From positions 186,001 to 250,000 of the forward strand of contig CP051239.1 of NCBI GenBank assembly GCA_017794945.1: a DNA stretch of 64,000 nt, written 5' to 3'. The notes under the pieces were generated by a model. That model was given only the letters and a program-made list of their open reading frames with translations. It made no database searches and was not told the DNA's origin. Shown piece after piece: positions 41,826 to 52,979 of this stretch; the first letter of the stretch is position 1, and each line of letters opens with the position of its first letter. This stretch comes from Alcanivorax sp. (GTDB taxonomy: Bacteria; Pseudomonadota; Gammaproteobacteria; Pseudomonadales; Alcanivoracaceae). The translations under genes and the position numbers were made by a program.

Positions 41826-41841
41826 TGTGATCAATATCACA
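41826..41841. promoter_or_regulatory. Perfect CRP/Vfr-type site upstream of rfaH
   Basis: TGTGATCAATATCACA fits TGTGA-N6-TCACA exactly. It lies immediately after the stop codon of the upstream glycosyltransferase and 215 bases before the rfaH start. A possible minus-strand -10 (TAAAAA, 41779-41774) would put the site near -66, compatible with class I activation. Confidence 0.75.
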
Positions 41842-43029
41842 CTATTCCGCCGCCGGCGTGTTCGACAGGGCGCGCCGGTACTCGCCGGTGAGCCGGGCGG
41901 CGATGGCGGGGCCGCAAAACCGCTCACGGGCGCGCCGGGCAATCGCCCCGCGGTCGTAGGATGCCAGGTTTTCGCTGAGGTGCCGCATGGCTGCAGCCAG
42001 TGATTCGGGCTCCCCCGGCGCGGCCAGAATTCCGTCGCCGTCTTCAATAATGCATTCGGGGCCGCCGCAACGCGTGGCGACCACCGGCAGCCCGCTCATC
42101 AACGCCTCCGCCGCCACGACGCCGAAGGTTTCGCTGTGGCTCGGCACTACCAGTGCATCCACCCGAGTCAGCAATTCCGGAACCGCGGAAGGTGCAACCA
42201 TCCCCAGAAAGCGGACTAGAGTGGTTAACTCCAAACGGCGCACCTCCGCCTCGACGGCGGCCCTGAGTGGTCCATCCCCGGCAAGCCAGAGCTCTGCGGC
42301 GTGGCCGCCGGAAAGTAGCGAGTGGAAGGCGCGGATCAGGTCGATGTGACCCTTGCCTTCTTTCATCAAGGCCAGGGTTAGAAATATCGGCGGCGTATCG
42401 CTGCGTTCCTTGAGGCGTGCGGTATCAGGCGCGGTAAAACGATCGGACACCATATTCGGCATCCATACCCACCGCCCCCGAGTCGCGGGCAGTTGTTCCT
42501 CAATCAGTTCCGCCAGCGAGGGACTCACCGCCATACAAACCCTCGATTGCAGGTACGCTTTCTCGGCCAACCTGGCCTGCCAGCCGGTGTAAACGCCTTT
42601 GGCGAAGCCCGAGCTGTGTTCGGTTAGCACCACTGGAATTCCCCACGATCTGGCCAATTCCGCTACGGCGGCACCCGCGAAGATGGCAGCATGGGCGTGG
42701 ATCAAGTCGGGTTTCCCGTGGTCGGCGATATAATTCGCGAGCAGCGCTCGGGTTGCCCGCTTCACCAGAAAGTAATTGCCATAGGGAAGGCGGGGTAAAA
42801 TAGCCCACACGATCTTTCGGTAGGTGGGCACCCCCTGATCCAACTCATAGAAGGGCGTATGCGCTGGCGAGCGCTTGTTCGTCAGGTTCCTGAGGGACCT
42901 GAGTAACGGCGCGATGACCCCTACTCGGTGCCCGGCATCCTTCAAAGCAAGCGCTTGATCGCGAAAGAACACGCCGTTGGCATCTTCTGCACTATTCGGA
43001 TACCAGGACGGAACCACCAAAACGTGCAT
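41842..43029 (-). CDS. Glycosyltransferase family 4 (GT-B)
   Basis: About 395 residues, beginning MHVLVVPSWYPNSAEDANGVFFRDQALAL. VVLTEHSSGFAKGVYTGWQ lies near 137, and VPSHSETFGVVAAEALMSGLPVVATRCGGPECI near 290-320 contains the donor-binding EX7E. An alternative TTG start three codons earlier overlaps the upstream stop (TTGA). It is the last gene before the rfaH promoter region and the end of the wzi-to-wbpB transcription unit unless transcription reads through. Confidence 0.86.
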   Translation of the reverse strand: MHVLVVPSWYPNSAEDANGVFFRDQALALKDAGHRVGVIAPLLRSLRNLTNKRSPAHTPFYELDQGVPTYRKIVWAILPRLPYGNYFLVKRATRALLANYIADHGKPDLIHAHAAIFAGAAVAELARSWGIPVVLTEHSSGFAKGVYTGWQARLAEKAYLQSRVCMAVSPSLAELIEEQLPATRGRWVWMPNMVSDRFTAPDTARLKERSDTPPIFLTLALMKEGKGHIDLIRAFHSLLSGGHAAELWLAGDGPLRAAVEAEVRRLELTTLVRFLGMVAPSAVPELLTRVDALVVPSHSETFGVVAAEALMSGLPVVATRCGGPECIIEDGDGILAAPGEPESLAAAMRHLSENLASYDRGAIARRARERFCGPAIAARLTGEYRRALSNTPAAE

Positions 43030-43034
43030 TACGG

Positions 43035-45171
<2,137 letters not shown>

Positions 45172-45175
<4 letters not shown>

Positions 45176-46254
45176 GCCTGGCTTTCCACCAACGCGCTGA
45201 CAACCCGGTCGATCTGCTCTTCGGTCAGGTAGGGGTGCATAGGCAGGCTAATCACCTCCTGCGCGACTTCATCGCCCACCGGTAGATTCGCGTCCCGGTC
45301 CTCCACCGCCGGCTGGCGGTTGAGCGGAATCGGGTAATGTACGGCGGTGGGGATGCCGGCGGCCTTGAGTTTTTCCTGAGCCTGTTCGCGGTTCGGCACG
45401 CGGACGGTGTATTGCGCCCAGGCGCTGACATTGTGCGGCGCCACATAAGGGGTGATTATCTGCTCCTTGAGCAGCTCTGTATAACGGGCAGCGGCCTGGT
45501 TACGCTTGCCGAGTTCGTCTTCGAAAATATCCAGCTTCGCCAGCAGGATAGCCGCTTGCAGCGTGTCCAGGCGGCTGTTGAGGCCGACTCTGGCGTGATG
45601 GTACCGGCGGTCCTGGCCGTGGTTGGCGATCCGCCGGATCTGCTCGGCCAGGGCGTCGTCGCTGGTGAACACAGCGCCACCGTCACCGTAGCCGCCGAGG
45701 GGCTTGCTGGGGAAGAACGAGGCAGTACCCATGTGGCTTAGGTTGCAGGAGCGCCGGCCCTTGTAGGTGGCGCCCAGGCTCTGGGCGCCGTCTTCAATAA
45801 CCGTCAGGCCGTGGCGCTCGGCGATGGCATTAATGGCGTCGAAATCCGCGCACTGGCCGTAAAGCGATACCGGAATTATCGCCTTGGTTTTATCGGTGAT
45901 CAGTGCTTCAAGCTGGCTCGGATCCAGGTTATAGGTCTGTTCATCAATGTCGATATAGACCGGTCTGGCGCCCACCACCGCTACCGCTTCGGCTGTGGCA
46001 ATGAAAGTGAAACCGGGGGTGATCACCTCGTCGCCGGGGCCGACGCCGGCCGCCATCAAGGCGATCTGCAGGGCGTCCGTACCGTTGGCCACGCCGATGC
46101 AGTGCTTGGCGCAGGTGAAGGCCGCCAGCTTCTCCTCCAGCTCGCTGACTTCCGGGCCCTTGATGTACTGACCATGGGCCAGGACGCGCTGAATGTTCGC
46201 GTCGATGGTGCCTTTGATACGGGCCTGCTGGGCGGCGAGATCAATAAACTGCAT
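45172..46254 (-). CDS. wbpE: UDP-2-acetamido-2-deoxy-3-oxo-glucuronate aminotransferase, WbpE/WlbC type
   Basis: A 360-residue DegT-family PLP enzyme: QFIDLAAQQARIKGTIDANIQRVLAHGQYIKGPEV at the N-terminus is a WbpE hallmark. NGTDALQIALMAAGVGPGDEVI near 58, EDGAQSLGATYKGRRSC near 155, and the Schiff-base lysine in FFPSKPLGGYGDGGAVFT near 184. It converts the 3-keto sugar made by WbpB to the 3-amino sugar. It directly abuts wbpD (stop and start adjacent). Confidence 0.91.
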
Positions 46255-46839
46255 TCAAGCGGCCTCGCTCTTGCGGACGGTCTGCCCGCTCAGGGTGTAC
46301 ACGGCGCCGGTGTGCTGGCACACCGCCCTGCCCTCGCCGCTGAGCGGAAGATCAAGTTGCTCTCCGAACTCGCTCATCCAGCCGATTTGCTTGCCGGGCA
46401 CGCCCACGATCAGGGCGTAGTCCGGCACGTCCTTATTGACCACGGCGCCGGCGCCGATAAAGGCGAAGGCACCAACCGTCACACCGCAAACAAGGGTGCA
46501 ATTGGCGCCCAAGCTGGCGCCGCGCTTGACCAGGGTGTCGCGGTATTCGTCCTTGCGCTCGATCAGGGAGCGTGGGTTGTAGACGTTAGTGAATACCATA
46601 CTGGGGCCGCAGAACACTCCCTCTTCCAGGTGTACGTTGTCGTACACGGAAACGTTGTTCTGGATTTTGCAGTTGTCGCCGATGGTGACCTTATTGCCGA
46701 CGAAAACGCCCTGCCCCATAGACACATTACGGCCGATGCGGGCGCCACCGCAGACGTGGACGAAGTGCCACACCCTCGAGCCACTGCCGATTTGCGCGCC
46801 CTCGTCGACGATGGCGCTTTCGTGAACTTGATAATCCAT
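46255..46839 (-). CDS. wbpD: UDP-3-amino sugar N-acetyltransferase, WbpD/WlbB type
   Basis: A 194-residue left-handed beta-helix acetyltransferase. [20 protein letters not shown] starts the helix; [31 protein letters not shown] and [34 protein letters not shown] are signature parts of the WlbB group. ATG at 46839 is chosen because the protein family begins here; the upstream in-frame extension would overlap the flippase gene and has no homology-like character. It completes the WbpB/E/D steps toward a 2,3-diacetamido-uronic acid. Confidence 0.92.
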   Translation of the reverse strand: MDYQVHESAIVDEGAQIGSGSRVWHFVHVCGGARIGRNVSMGQGVFVGNKVTIGDNCKIQNNVSVYDNVHLEEGVFCGPSMVFTNVYNPRSLIERKDEYRDTLVKRGASLGANCTLVCGVTVGAFAFIGAGAVVNKDVPDYALIVGVPGKQIGWMSEFGEQLDLPLSGEGRAVCQHTGAVYTLSGQTVRKSEAA

Positions 46840-46945
46840 GGAATCTGCCTGTAGAGGGCGGTTCGAGAATAGCGACCTATTGTATATGGCCTTCCCAGCG
46901 ACCTCCAAGATCGTGGTTTGAACCAAGCTCCAGGTCAGTGCGGAA

Positions 46946-48376
46946 TCATCCCGCTGGGTGGCGCCTGGCACATTTGGCGATAAGCGCAAAAAAATGAAAT
47001 AGCGTCTTTGCGTATAAAGCAGAAAATATAAGCAGCATACCCCCCCAAAAAAGATGAATCACCCCACCGATGCGATCACCATCCAAAGTAGTCCAAACCG
47101 CCAGGGACGTCAGTACAGCAGTAACCAAGTACTGCTCCATGCGGGGAAAGGGCTTCCAGACACGGTAAGCGCATTCGCTTCGAATTATAAAAAACAGCCA
47201 GAATGAGATTATCGTTGCCACGGCGGCCCCCGCCGCGCCGTAGGTAGGAATCAACAACAGATTCAAACCCAAATTGATGACAAAGGCGACCCCGGCCACC
47301 GCCAGGGCGTAGCCGGTCTTCTTCGCCAAATTTATGCCCACGGCGGTGGTTTCGGACAGCGTCAACAGCAAGGGATAGCCCAGGCAGGAGATGAGCACCA
47401 GTTTTACCTGCCGATACTCCGGCGGCAGGACATAATCCACTAACCAGGACAGGCTGCCCACCAAGCAAAAGGAGAGAGTGACCGCGACCAGCATATAGCG
47501 GTTCATCGACTGAATACGCTGCATGGCTTTGCCCTCACCCTCCACTTCCCATTTATACACCTGTGGCGCCCAGAGTGTCTGGAAGATCATTTTCATCACC
47601 AATGCCGCACCGGCAAAACTCACCGCCACCGAATACATCCCCAGCTGATCCAGATCCGCCAATGTGCGCAGTAATATTTTGTCGCTGGCGGTCAGCCCCC
47701 AAAACGCCAACCCGGCGAAAATCAGGGGGAAACCGTAACGCAACATGGCGCGCAGCTCGCCTAGTGCCACCGGCTGCTTGACCGCATCCAGGCACACTCG
47801 CCAGCGCATCGAGAAAAACAACAGCGCCACCGCGCACAAAGACAAAGTGTGGGCTAACAGCAGGGACCGAGTGTCGTCACCAAACCCGAAAATCGCATAG
47901 CCGCCAATCATCAACAGAAAGATCAATTTGGGAAGAAACTGCCCTACGGAAAACGCCACGCCCCGCTCTTCCATGCGCAGCACCAAAGAGAGAAAGCGAA
48001 GAGCAAAAGCGGAGAACACACAAACCAGAACCATCAGAGCCAGAGAGGCATCCTTGAGATCGAACAGCACCTGAGCCAACAGGGAGGGAGCAGCCAGCAC
48101 CACCAGGGCGGCCAGTACGAGAAGGCCGAGACCGGGGGTGACGGCAATTTTGAAAAGCGCGGCGCGGTTACCGTGGGCATGGTACTCACGCACATAGGCC
48201 TGGTCCAAACCCAGCCCAAACAGCAGCATGGTCAGGTTGATCGCCACCTGAAGCATGGCCAAACGGCCTACATCCTCGGCGGCATAAAACCAGGTCACCA
48301 CCGGCAGGGTAATAAAGCCGAAGAGAGCAGCGGCCAACGGCCCCAGCGCGAAGCCCAGCACTCCTTTCACATTCAC
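46946..48376 (-). CDS. Lipopolysaccharide/capsule flippase (Wzx family)
   Basis: About 476 residues, twelve or more hydrophobic segments; [37 protein letters not shown] is the N-terminal Wzx/MOP signature and [24 protein letters not shown] near 215 the mid-protein repeat. GTG at 48376 has AGGAG 8 bases upstream, better placed than an in-frame ATG 20 codons earlier. It is the third flippase-like protein in the window, here associated with the wbpB/E/D genes. Confidence 0.85.
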   Translation of the reverse strand: MNVKGVLGFALGPLAAALFGFITLPVVTWFYAAEDVGRLAMLQVAINLTMLLFGLGLDQAYVREYHAHGNRAALFKIAVTPGLGLLVLAALVVLAAPSLLAQVLFDLKDASLALMVLVCVFSAFALRFLSLVLRMEERGVAFSVGQFLPKLIFLLMIGGYAIFGFGDDTRSLLLAHTLSLCAVALLFFSMRWRVCLDAVKQPVALGELRAMLRYGFPLIFAGLAFWGLTASDKILLRTLADLDQLGMYSVAVSFAGAALVMKMIFQTLWAPQVYKWEVEGEGKAMQRIQSMNRYMLVAVTLSFCLVGSLSWLVDYVLPPEYRQVKLVLISCLGYPLLLTLSETTAVGINLAKKTGYALAVAGVAFVINLGLNLLLIPTYGAAGAAVATIISFWLFFIIRSECAYRVWKPFPRMEQYLVTAVLTSLAVWTTLDGDRIGGVIHLFWGGMLLIFSALYAKTLFHFFALIAKCARRHPAG

Positions 48377-48473
48377 GCTCAATTCTCCTGATACGAGCCC
48401 AAGAAGACGCTCGTGAGCAATCGCGCATTTTCGCATTGTTGGCGCCGTTCGCCCAGCGGGGGAAGGATCCGAG

Positions 48474-49814
48474 CTAGGCGCGGATGGAAGGCACCTGGAC
48501 GCTGTCGCCGCGACCGACGGCGAAATAGGCTATGCCGGCGCGCCGCAGGACCGGCGGGTCGTAGAGGTTGCGGCCGTCGATCACCAGCGGCCGGCGCAGG
48601 CGGGCGGTGATTTCAGCGGCGTCGACCACCCGGAATTCCTTCCATTCGGTGCAGACCACCAGGGCGTCCGCGCCTTCCAGGGCCTGGTAGCGGTCGTCGG
48701 CCAGGGTCAGGTCGGGCCGCTGACCGTAGAGCCTGCGGCACTCCTGGGCGGCTTCCGGGTCGTAGGCCTGGATTCGGCCGCCTTGGGCCCAGACCGCCTC
48801 CATCAGTGCCCTGCTGGGCGCTTCGCGCATGTCGTCGGTGTTGGGTTTGTAGGCCAGCCCCCAGACGGCGACGGTCTTGCCGGCCAGGTCGCCCTCCAGG
48901 GCCTTTTGCAGCTTGGCGAACAGGGTGTCTTTCTGAGCGCGGTTGACCTGCTCCACGGCCTGCAGGATACGCGCCGGGTAGCCGGCGTCACGGGCCATGC
49001 TTTCCAGGGCCTGGATGTCCTTGGGAAAACAGGCGCCGCCGTAGCCGCAACCCGGGTAGATGAAGTGGTAGCCGATACGGGGGTCGGAGCCGATACCCAG
49101 ACGGACCTGTTCGATGTCGGCGCCCAGGTGCTCGGCCAGGTTGGCCATCTCGTTCATAAAGCTGATTTTGGTGGCCAGCATGGTGTTGGCCGCGTACTTG
49201 GTCAGCTCGGCGGAGCGGGTGTCCATAAAGATGAACTTGTCGCGGTTCCAGTTGTAAGGGCCGTAACACTCGCGCATCAGCTCGCGGGCCCGTTCGGACT
49301 CGGTGCCGACCACAATGCGGGCGCCTCGGGTGAAGTCCTCGATGGCGGCGCCTTCCTTAAGGAATTCCGGGTTGGAACAGACGTCGAAGTCGTCGGCCCT
49401 GCCCGGCTCGGCGATCACCGCCCGCACGCGGTCGGCGGTACCCACCGGCACGGTGGATTTATTGATCACCAGGCGGTAGCCGTCGATATGCTCGCCGATG
49501 GCGGCGGCCACCGCCAGCACATGCTGGAGGTCGGCGGCGCCGTTTTCACCCGCCGGGGTGCCCACGGCTATGAACAGCAGGGTGCCGAAGCGCACGGCCT
49601 GGCCGGCGTCGGTGGTGAACGCCAGGCGGCCCTCTTCGCGGTTGCGCGCCAGCATGGTTTTCAGTCCGGGCTCGTAGATGGGCACTTCGCCGCGGTCCAG
49701 GGTGCGCACCCGCTCGACGTCCACATCGGCGCACAGCACCTGATGCCCCACATCCGCCAGGCAGGCGGCGGTGACCAGGCCGACATAGCCGGCGCCGAAC
49801 ACGGTGATACGCAT
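48474..49814 (-). CDS. ugd: UDP-glucose 6-dehydrogenase
   Basis: A 446-residue dehydrogenase producing UDP-glucuronate. [28 protein letters not shown] at residues 4-31, [14 protein letters not shown] near 118, [15 protein letters not shown] near 148, and [18 protein letters not shown] near 255 with the catalytic cysteine in GGACFPKD. These identify the Ugd/AlgD group rather than WecC or TviB. It gives the locus a third dehydrogenase; in the WbpB/E/D route it may supply the UDP-uronic acid substrate if it accepts UDP-GlcNAc (inference). Confidence 0.93.
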   Translation of the reverse strand: MRITVFGAGYVGLVTAACLADVGHQVLCADVDVERVRTLDRGEVPIYEPGLKTMLARNREEGRLAFTTDAGQAVRFGTLLFIAVGTPAGENGAADLQHVLAVAAAIGEHIDGYRLVINKSTVPVGTADRVRAVIAEPGRADDFDVCSNPEFLKEGAAIEDFTRGARIVVGTESERARELMRECYGPYNWNRDKFIFMDTRSAELTKYAANTMLATKISFMNEMANLAEHLGADIEQVRLGIGSDPRIGYHFIYPGCGYGGACFPKDIQALESMARDAGYPARILQAVEQVNRAQKDTLFAKLQKALEGDLAGKTVAVWGLAYKPNTDDMREAPSRALMEAVWAQGGRIQAYDPEAAQECRRLYGQRPDLTLADDRYQALEGADALVVCTEWKEFRVVDAAEITARLRRPLVIDGRNLYDPPVLRRAGIAYFAVGRGDSVQVPSIRA

Positions 49815-49890
49815 AGACAGCCCCCCGGAGCCCGATTCGAGTTCTAACAGGACTGCTAGGCTAGCCGGGCAGAAGCATTGTCGATGCGTT

Positions 49891-49915
49891 GAAAAAGACC
49901 CGAAAAACGGGTCTT
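49891..49915 (-). terminator. Intrinsic terminator of cysC
   Basis: On the minus strand AAGACCCG, TTTTT loop, CGGGTCTT, then TTTTC. It lies 21 bases after the cysC stop codon and 77 bases before the ugd start, so ugd probably has its own promoter or depends on partial read-through. Confidence 0.85.
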
Positions 49916-49935
49916 AGTGACACTTAGGGCTGGGT

Positions 49936-50553
49936 TTAAACGCCGATCTTCTCGATCAACTGGCGCACGCACTCGCCAATGTCGTGCTCGGCGGTGTTGA
50001 TCACCACTTCCGCGTTGGCGGGCGCCTCGTAGGGGCTGTCGATGCCGGTGAATTCCTTGATCTCGCCGGCGCGGGCTTTCTTGTAGAGCCCCTTGGGGTC
50101 GCGCTTCTCGCACTCTTCCAGGGGGGCGTCGGCGAACACTTCCACGAACTCGCCGTCCTCGAACAGGGCGCGGGCGGCGTCCCGGTCGGCGCGGAACGGG
50201 CTGATAAAGGCGGTGATCACCACCAGGCCGGCGTCGACCATCAGCTTGGCCACTTCGGACACCCGGCGGATGTTCTCGGTGCGGTCTTCGTCGCTCATGC
50301 CCAGGTTCTTGTTCAGGCCGTGGCGCACGTTGTCGCCGTCCAGCAGGTAGGTGTGCTTGCCCTGCTCGGTGAGCGCCACTTCCAGGGCGTTGGCCAGGGT
50401 GGACTTGCCGGAGCCGGACAGGCCGGTGAGCCAGATGCACTTGGGCACCTGGTTCTTCTGCTTGGCGCGGTCGTCCTTGGTGATGTGGGTCTGGTGCCAG
50501 ATCACTTCGGCTTGGGATTCGTTTTCTCGGCGTTCGTAGGGGGTATCAGTCAT
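49936..50553 (-). CDS. cysC: Adenylylsulfate kinase
   Basis: A 205-residue kinase that phosphorylates APS to [22 protein letters not shown] near residue 41 is the P-loop; [23 protein letters not shown] near 68, [13 protein letters not shown] near 112, and [22 protein letters not shown] near 152 are diagnostic. ATG at 50553 follows GGAGGCAAC; an in-frame ATG 13 codons upstream lies in a repeat and is rejected. There is no cysD or cysN beside it, and a possible sulfate/anion permease lies a gene upstream. Confidence 0.94.
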   Translation of the reverse strand: MTDTPYERRENESQAEVIWHQTHITKDDRAKQKNQVPKCIWLTGLSGSGKSTLANALEVALTEQGKHTYLLDGDNVRHGLNKNLGMSDEDRTENIRRVSEVAKLMVDAGLVVITAFISPFRADRDAARALFEDGEFVEVFADAPLEECEKRDPKGLYKKARAGEIKEFTGIDSPYEAPANAEVVINTAEHDIGECVRQLIEKIGV

Positions 50554-50570
50554 GTTGCCTCCGTTCGGGA

Positions 50571-50603
50571 AGCTGCAAGCTACAAGCTGCAAGCTTCAAG
50601 CTA
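50571..50603. repeat. Short-period CAAGCT repeat array
   Basis: About four imperfect units of the seven- to nine-base motif (AGCTGCAAGCTACAAGCTGC and so on) between cysC and the four-helix-bundle gene. Related arrays are at 51010-51040 and 52885-52954. Confidence 0.75.
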
Positions 50604-50942
50604 GGTTCGCATCGCGCTTATCAGCGCGTGCAGCATCTTTGAGATATCCTGGGCTTCGCGTTTCCAGCGGCGGCCCACTTCCGGGCTGATGTAGCCAATC
50701 TCTATTCCAATGTATATCTGGGTGCGCAACTCACCGGATGAGCCTTTTGCGTAGTTCAGAAACACCGCTTTTTCTTTGTCGGATGCCCGCTCATACCCCT
50801 CGGCGATATTCGAGGGTATCGACAGCCCCGATCGGGTGATCTGATCTCGAAACCCAAAATCCCGACACTGTGCGAAATGCCGGTATATGTCAGCGCTCAA
50901 CCGCGCCGCCCGTCTCCATACGGACAATTCCTCAAAACGCAT
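50601..50942 (-). CDS. Four-helix bundle protein (S23 ribosomal/IVS-type)
   Basis: A 113-residue all-helical protein: MRFEELSVWRRAARLSADIYRHF, FRDQITRSGLSIPSNIAEGYERAS near 35-58, and FLNYAKGSSGELRTQIYIGIEIGYIS near 65-90 are the conserved signatures of the four-helix-bundle family. The family is named for proteins encoded within intervening sequences of 23S rRNA genes, but is also scattered singly in genomes. Function is unknown. It is flanked on both sides by the CAAGCT repeats, so the gene plus repeats look like a unit that moved in together between cysC and the SLC13 gene. ATG at 50942 is the family start. Confidence 0.82.
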   Translation of the reverse strand: MRFEELSVWRRAARLSADIYRHFAQCRDFGFRDQITRSGLSIPSNIAEGYERASDKEKAVFLNYAKGSSGELRTQIYIGIEIGYISPEVGRRWKREAQDISKMLHALISAMRT

Positions 50943-51009
50943 CCTTGCGTCCTCTTGTAATTCCAAACCGCGAATTCTACACGATCCCCCCTCAGCTCTC
51001 CCCCACCCG

Positions 51010-51040
51010 CTTGCAGCTTGAAGCCTGTAGCTTGCAGCCG
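51010..51040. repeat. Short-period CAAGCT repeat array (inverted)
   Basis: CTTGCAGCTTGAAGCCTGTA and GCTTGCAGCC, the reverse complement of the 50571-50603 array. It lies between the SLC13 permease stop and the four-helix-bundle gene. Confidence 0.75.
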
Positions 51041-51044
51041 GCCG

Positions 51045-52817
51045 CTAGAACGCCCAAACGAGCGGGATGAGGCCAACACTGACCGTCGCGGCCACCAAAC
51101 TCATCGGGATGCCGATCTTAAGGTAATCGGTGAAGCGGTAGCCACCGGGGCCCATGACCATGAGGTTGGTCTGGTAGCCCAGCGGGGTCATGAAGCTGGC
51201 GCTGGCGGCGAACATGACGGCGACGATGAACGGCAGCGGGCTGACACCGAGCTGCTCGGCGACGCCGGTGGCGATGGGGAACACCAGCACGGCGGCGGCG
51301 TTGTTGGTGATCACTTCGGTGAACAGGGCGGTGATCAGATACACCAAAAGCAGGGCCAGCCAGGGGCTCTGGATGCTGTCGGCGAGCATGGCGTCGACCA
51401 GCCAGGCGGCGGTGCCGCTCTGCTCCAGGGCGGTGCCCAGGGCGAAGGCGGCGCCGATCACCACCAGCACGGGCAGATTGACACTGACGTTCATGCGCGC
51501 CCGGTTGACGGTGACGCAGCGGGTGACCAGCAGCAGGCCGGCGGCCAGGAAGGCGGCCTCAAGCACGGACACCAGGCCGATCACGTTGACGCCGACCATG
51601 GCCACCAGGATCACCGTGGCCAGGGGCGCTCGGCTGAAGTCCGGCGGGGTGGAGTCGCTGAGCGGGCTGACCAGCATGAAGTCACGGCGGTACTGATACT
51701 GCTCGACGAAGGTGTCGCTGGTTTCCAGCAGCAGGGTGTCGCCGGTGCGCAGCACCTGCTCGCCGACCTTGCCGGGCAGGCGGCGGCCGCCGCGGCTGAT
51801 GCTGAGAATGGCGGCCTGGTAGCGGGTGCGGAAGCCGGTGTCCTTGACGGTTTTGTTGACACCGGGGAACTCGGGGCCGAGCACCACCTCCACCAGGCAG
51901 CGCTGGTGGTTGTTCAGGCGCAGCTTGTGGGCGCCGCCGTGGGCGGGAATCAGGCCATTGACGCGCTGCAACTCGCGGGCGCACTCCGGGGCGCCGATAA
52001 AGGCGAGCTGGTCGCCGGCCTGCAGCAGCTGGTCCGGCCCCACGGCGGTGAACAGCTTGTCGCCGCGCTGGATCTCGGTGAGGTAGCCGTGGGTGAGGTT
52101 ACGCAGCCCGGCGTCCTGGATGCTCTTGTTGTGCAGCGGGCTGCCTTCGGGGATCACCATTTCCACGTGGTATTCGCGGGCCTGCTCGACCTGCTCCACC
52201 AGGCCTTCGCGCTCGGGCAGCAGGCGGCGGGCGAACAGCAGCAGGAACAGGGAGCCGGCGGCCAGCAGCGGCACACCCACCCAAGCCATATCGAAGATGT
52301 GGAAGCCTTCCATGCCCCGGTTCTGCATCATGCCGTCCACCACCAGGTTGGTGCTGGTGCCGATCAGGGTGCAGGTGCCGCCGAGGATGGCGGCGTAGCT
52401 CAGAGGCAGCAGCAGCTGGGAGGCGGACAGCTTGAGGCGCTGGGCCCACTCCTGCACCGCCGGGATCATCATCGCCACCACGGTGGTGTTGTTGAGGAAG
52501 GCGCTGAGGATGGAGGTGGGCAGGATCAGCCGGCTCTGGCTGCCCAGAGCGCTTTTGGGCTGGCCGAGCAGCTTGTGGGCCACCCAGTAGATGGCGCCGG
52601 TGTCACGCAGGGCGGCGGCCACCACATAGAGCACCGCCACGGTGATCAGCCCCGGGTTGGCGAAGCCGGCCAGGGCCTGATCCACGGTGATCACATCGCC
52701 CACCAGCACCGCCACCAGGGCGGCCATCATGGTGACCTCGGCGGGCACGCGGTTGGAGGCCAGCGCCGCCAGCACCGCAAGCACCACCAGCGATGTGTAG
52801 ATCATTTCAGGTGTCAT
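51045..52817 (-). CDS. SLC13-type anion permease with RCK_C (TrkA-C) domains
   Basis: A 590-residue inner-membrane transporter. Two membrane halves (residues 1-200 and 400-590) enclose two cytoplasmic TrkA-C/RCK_C domains (about 205-370), e.g. VIPEGSPLHNKSIQDAGLRN and LGPEFPGVNKTVKDTGFR. FLNNTTVVAMMIPAV near 107 and GTSTNLVVDGMM near 152 match the SNT motifs of the DASS family. Relatives transport sulfate or dicarboxylates with sodium. Proximity to cysC suggests sulfate. Confidence 0.87.
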   Translation of the reverse strand: MTPEMIYTSLVVLAVLAALASNRVPAEVTMMAALVAVLVGDVITVDQALAGFANPGLITVAVLYVVAAALRDTGAIYWVAHKLLGQPKSALGSQSRLILPTSILSAFLNNTTVVAMMIPAVQEWAQRLKLSASQLLLPLSYAAILGGTCTLIGTSTNLVVDGMMQNRGMEGFHIFDMAWVGVPLLAAGSLFLLLFARRLLPEREGLVEQVEQAREYHVEMVIPEGSPLHNKSIQDAGLRNLTHGYLTEIQRGDKLFTAVGPDQLLQAGDQLAFIGAPECARELQRVNGLIPAHGGAHKLRLNNHQRCLVEVVLGPEFPGVNKTVKDTGFRTRYQAAILSISRGGRRLPGKVGEQVLRTGDTLLLETSDTFVEQYQYRRDFMLVSPLSDSTPPDFSRAPLATVILVAMVGVNVIGLVSVLEAAFLAAGLLLVTRCVTVNRARMNVSVNLPVLVVIGAAFALGTALEQSGTAAWLVDAMLADSIQSPWLALLLVYLITALFTEVITNNAAAVLVFPIATGVAEQLGVSPLPFIVAVMFAASASFMTPLGYQTNLMVMGPGGYRFTDYLKIGIPMSLVAATVSVGLIPLVWAF

Positions 52818-52884
52818 AAGGCGGGAATGGTACCTGGGGGCTTATAACCTGCAACTTTGGGTTTGTTCTTTGCTTATAAGGAAC

Positions 52885-52954
52885 AGCTACAAGCCTCAAG
52901 CTTCAAGCCGCAAGCTGGACCCCTGCTTGTAGCTTGCAGCTTGAGGCTTGAAGC
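52885..52954. repeat. Inverted pair of CAAGCT repeat arrays
   Basis: One array of CAAGCY units (52885-52916) and its near reverse complement (52925-52954) with an 8-base centre, able to form a long imperfect hairpin between wzc and the SLC13 gene. It is the third cluster of this motif in 2.4 kb. Confidence 0.75.
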
Positions 52955-52979
52955 AACCTGACGCCGCAGGCGTCAGGTT
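52955..52979. terminator. Strong hairpin at the wzc stop codon
   Basis: AACCTGACGCC (52955-52965) and GGCGTCAGGTT (52969-52979), 11-base perfect stem with three-base loop that includes the wzc stop codon. The plus strand continues with TTTTA, but the minus strand, where wzc is read, lacks a T-run, so it may act as an mRNA 3-prime stabiliser or weak bidirectional terminator. Confidence 0.5.

Noticed and set aside
46840..46989. Longer wbpD with 50 extra N-terminal residues
   Set aside because: The extension runs over the flippase 3-prime end and does not resemble the family, whose proteins begin at the [13 protein letters not shown] start.
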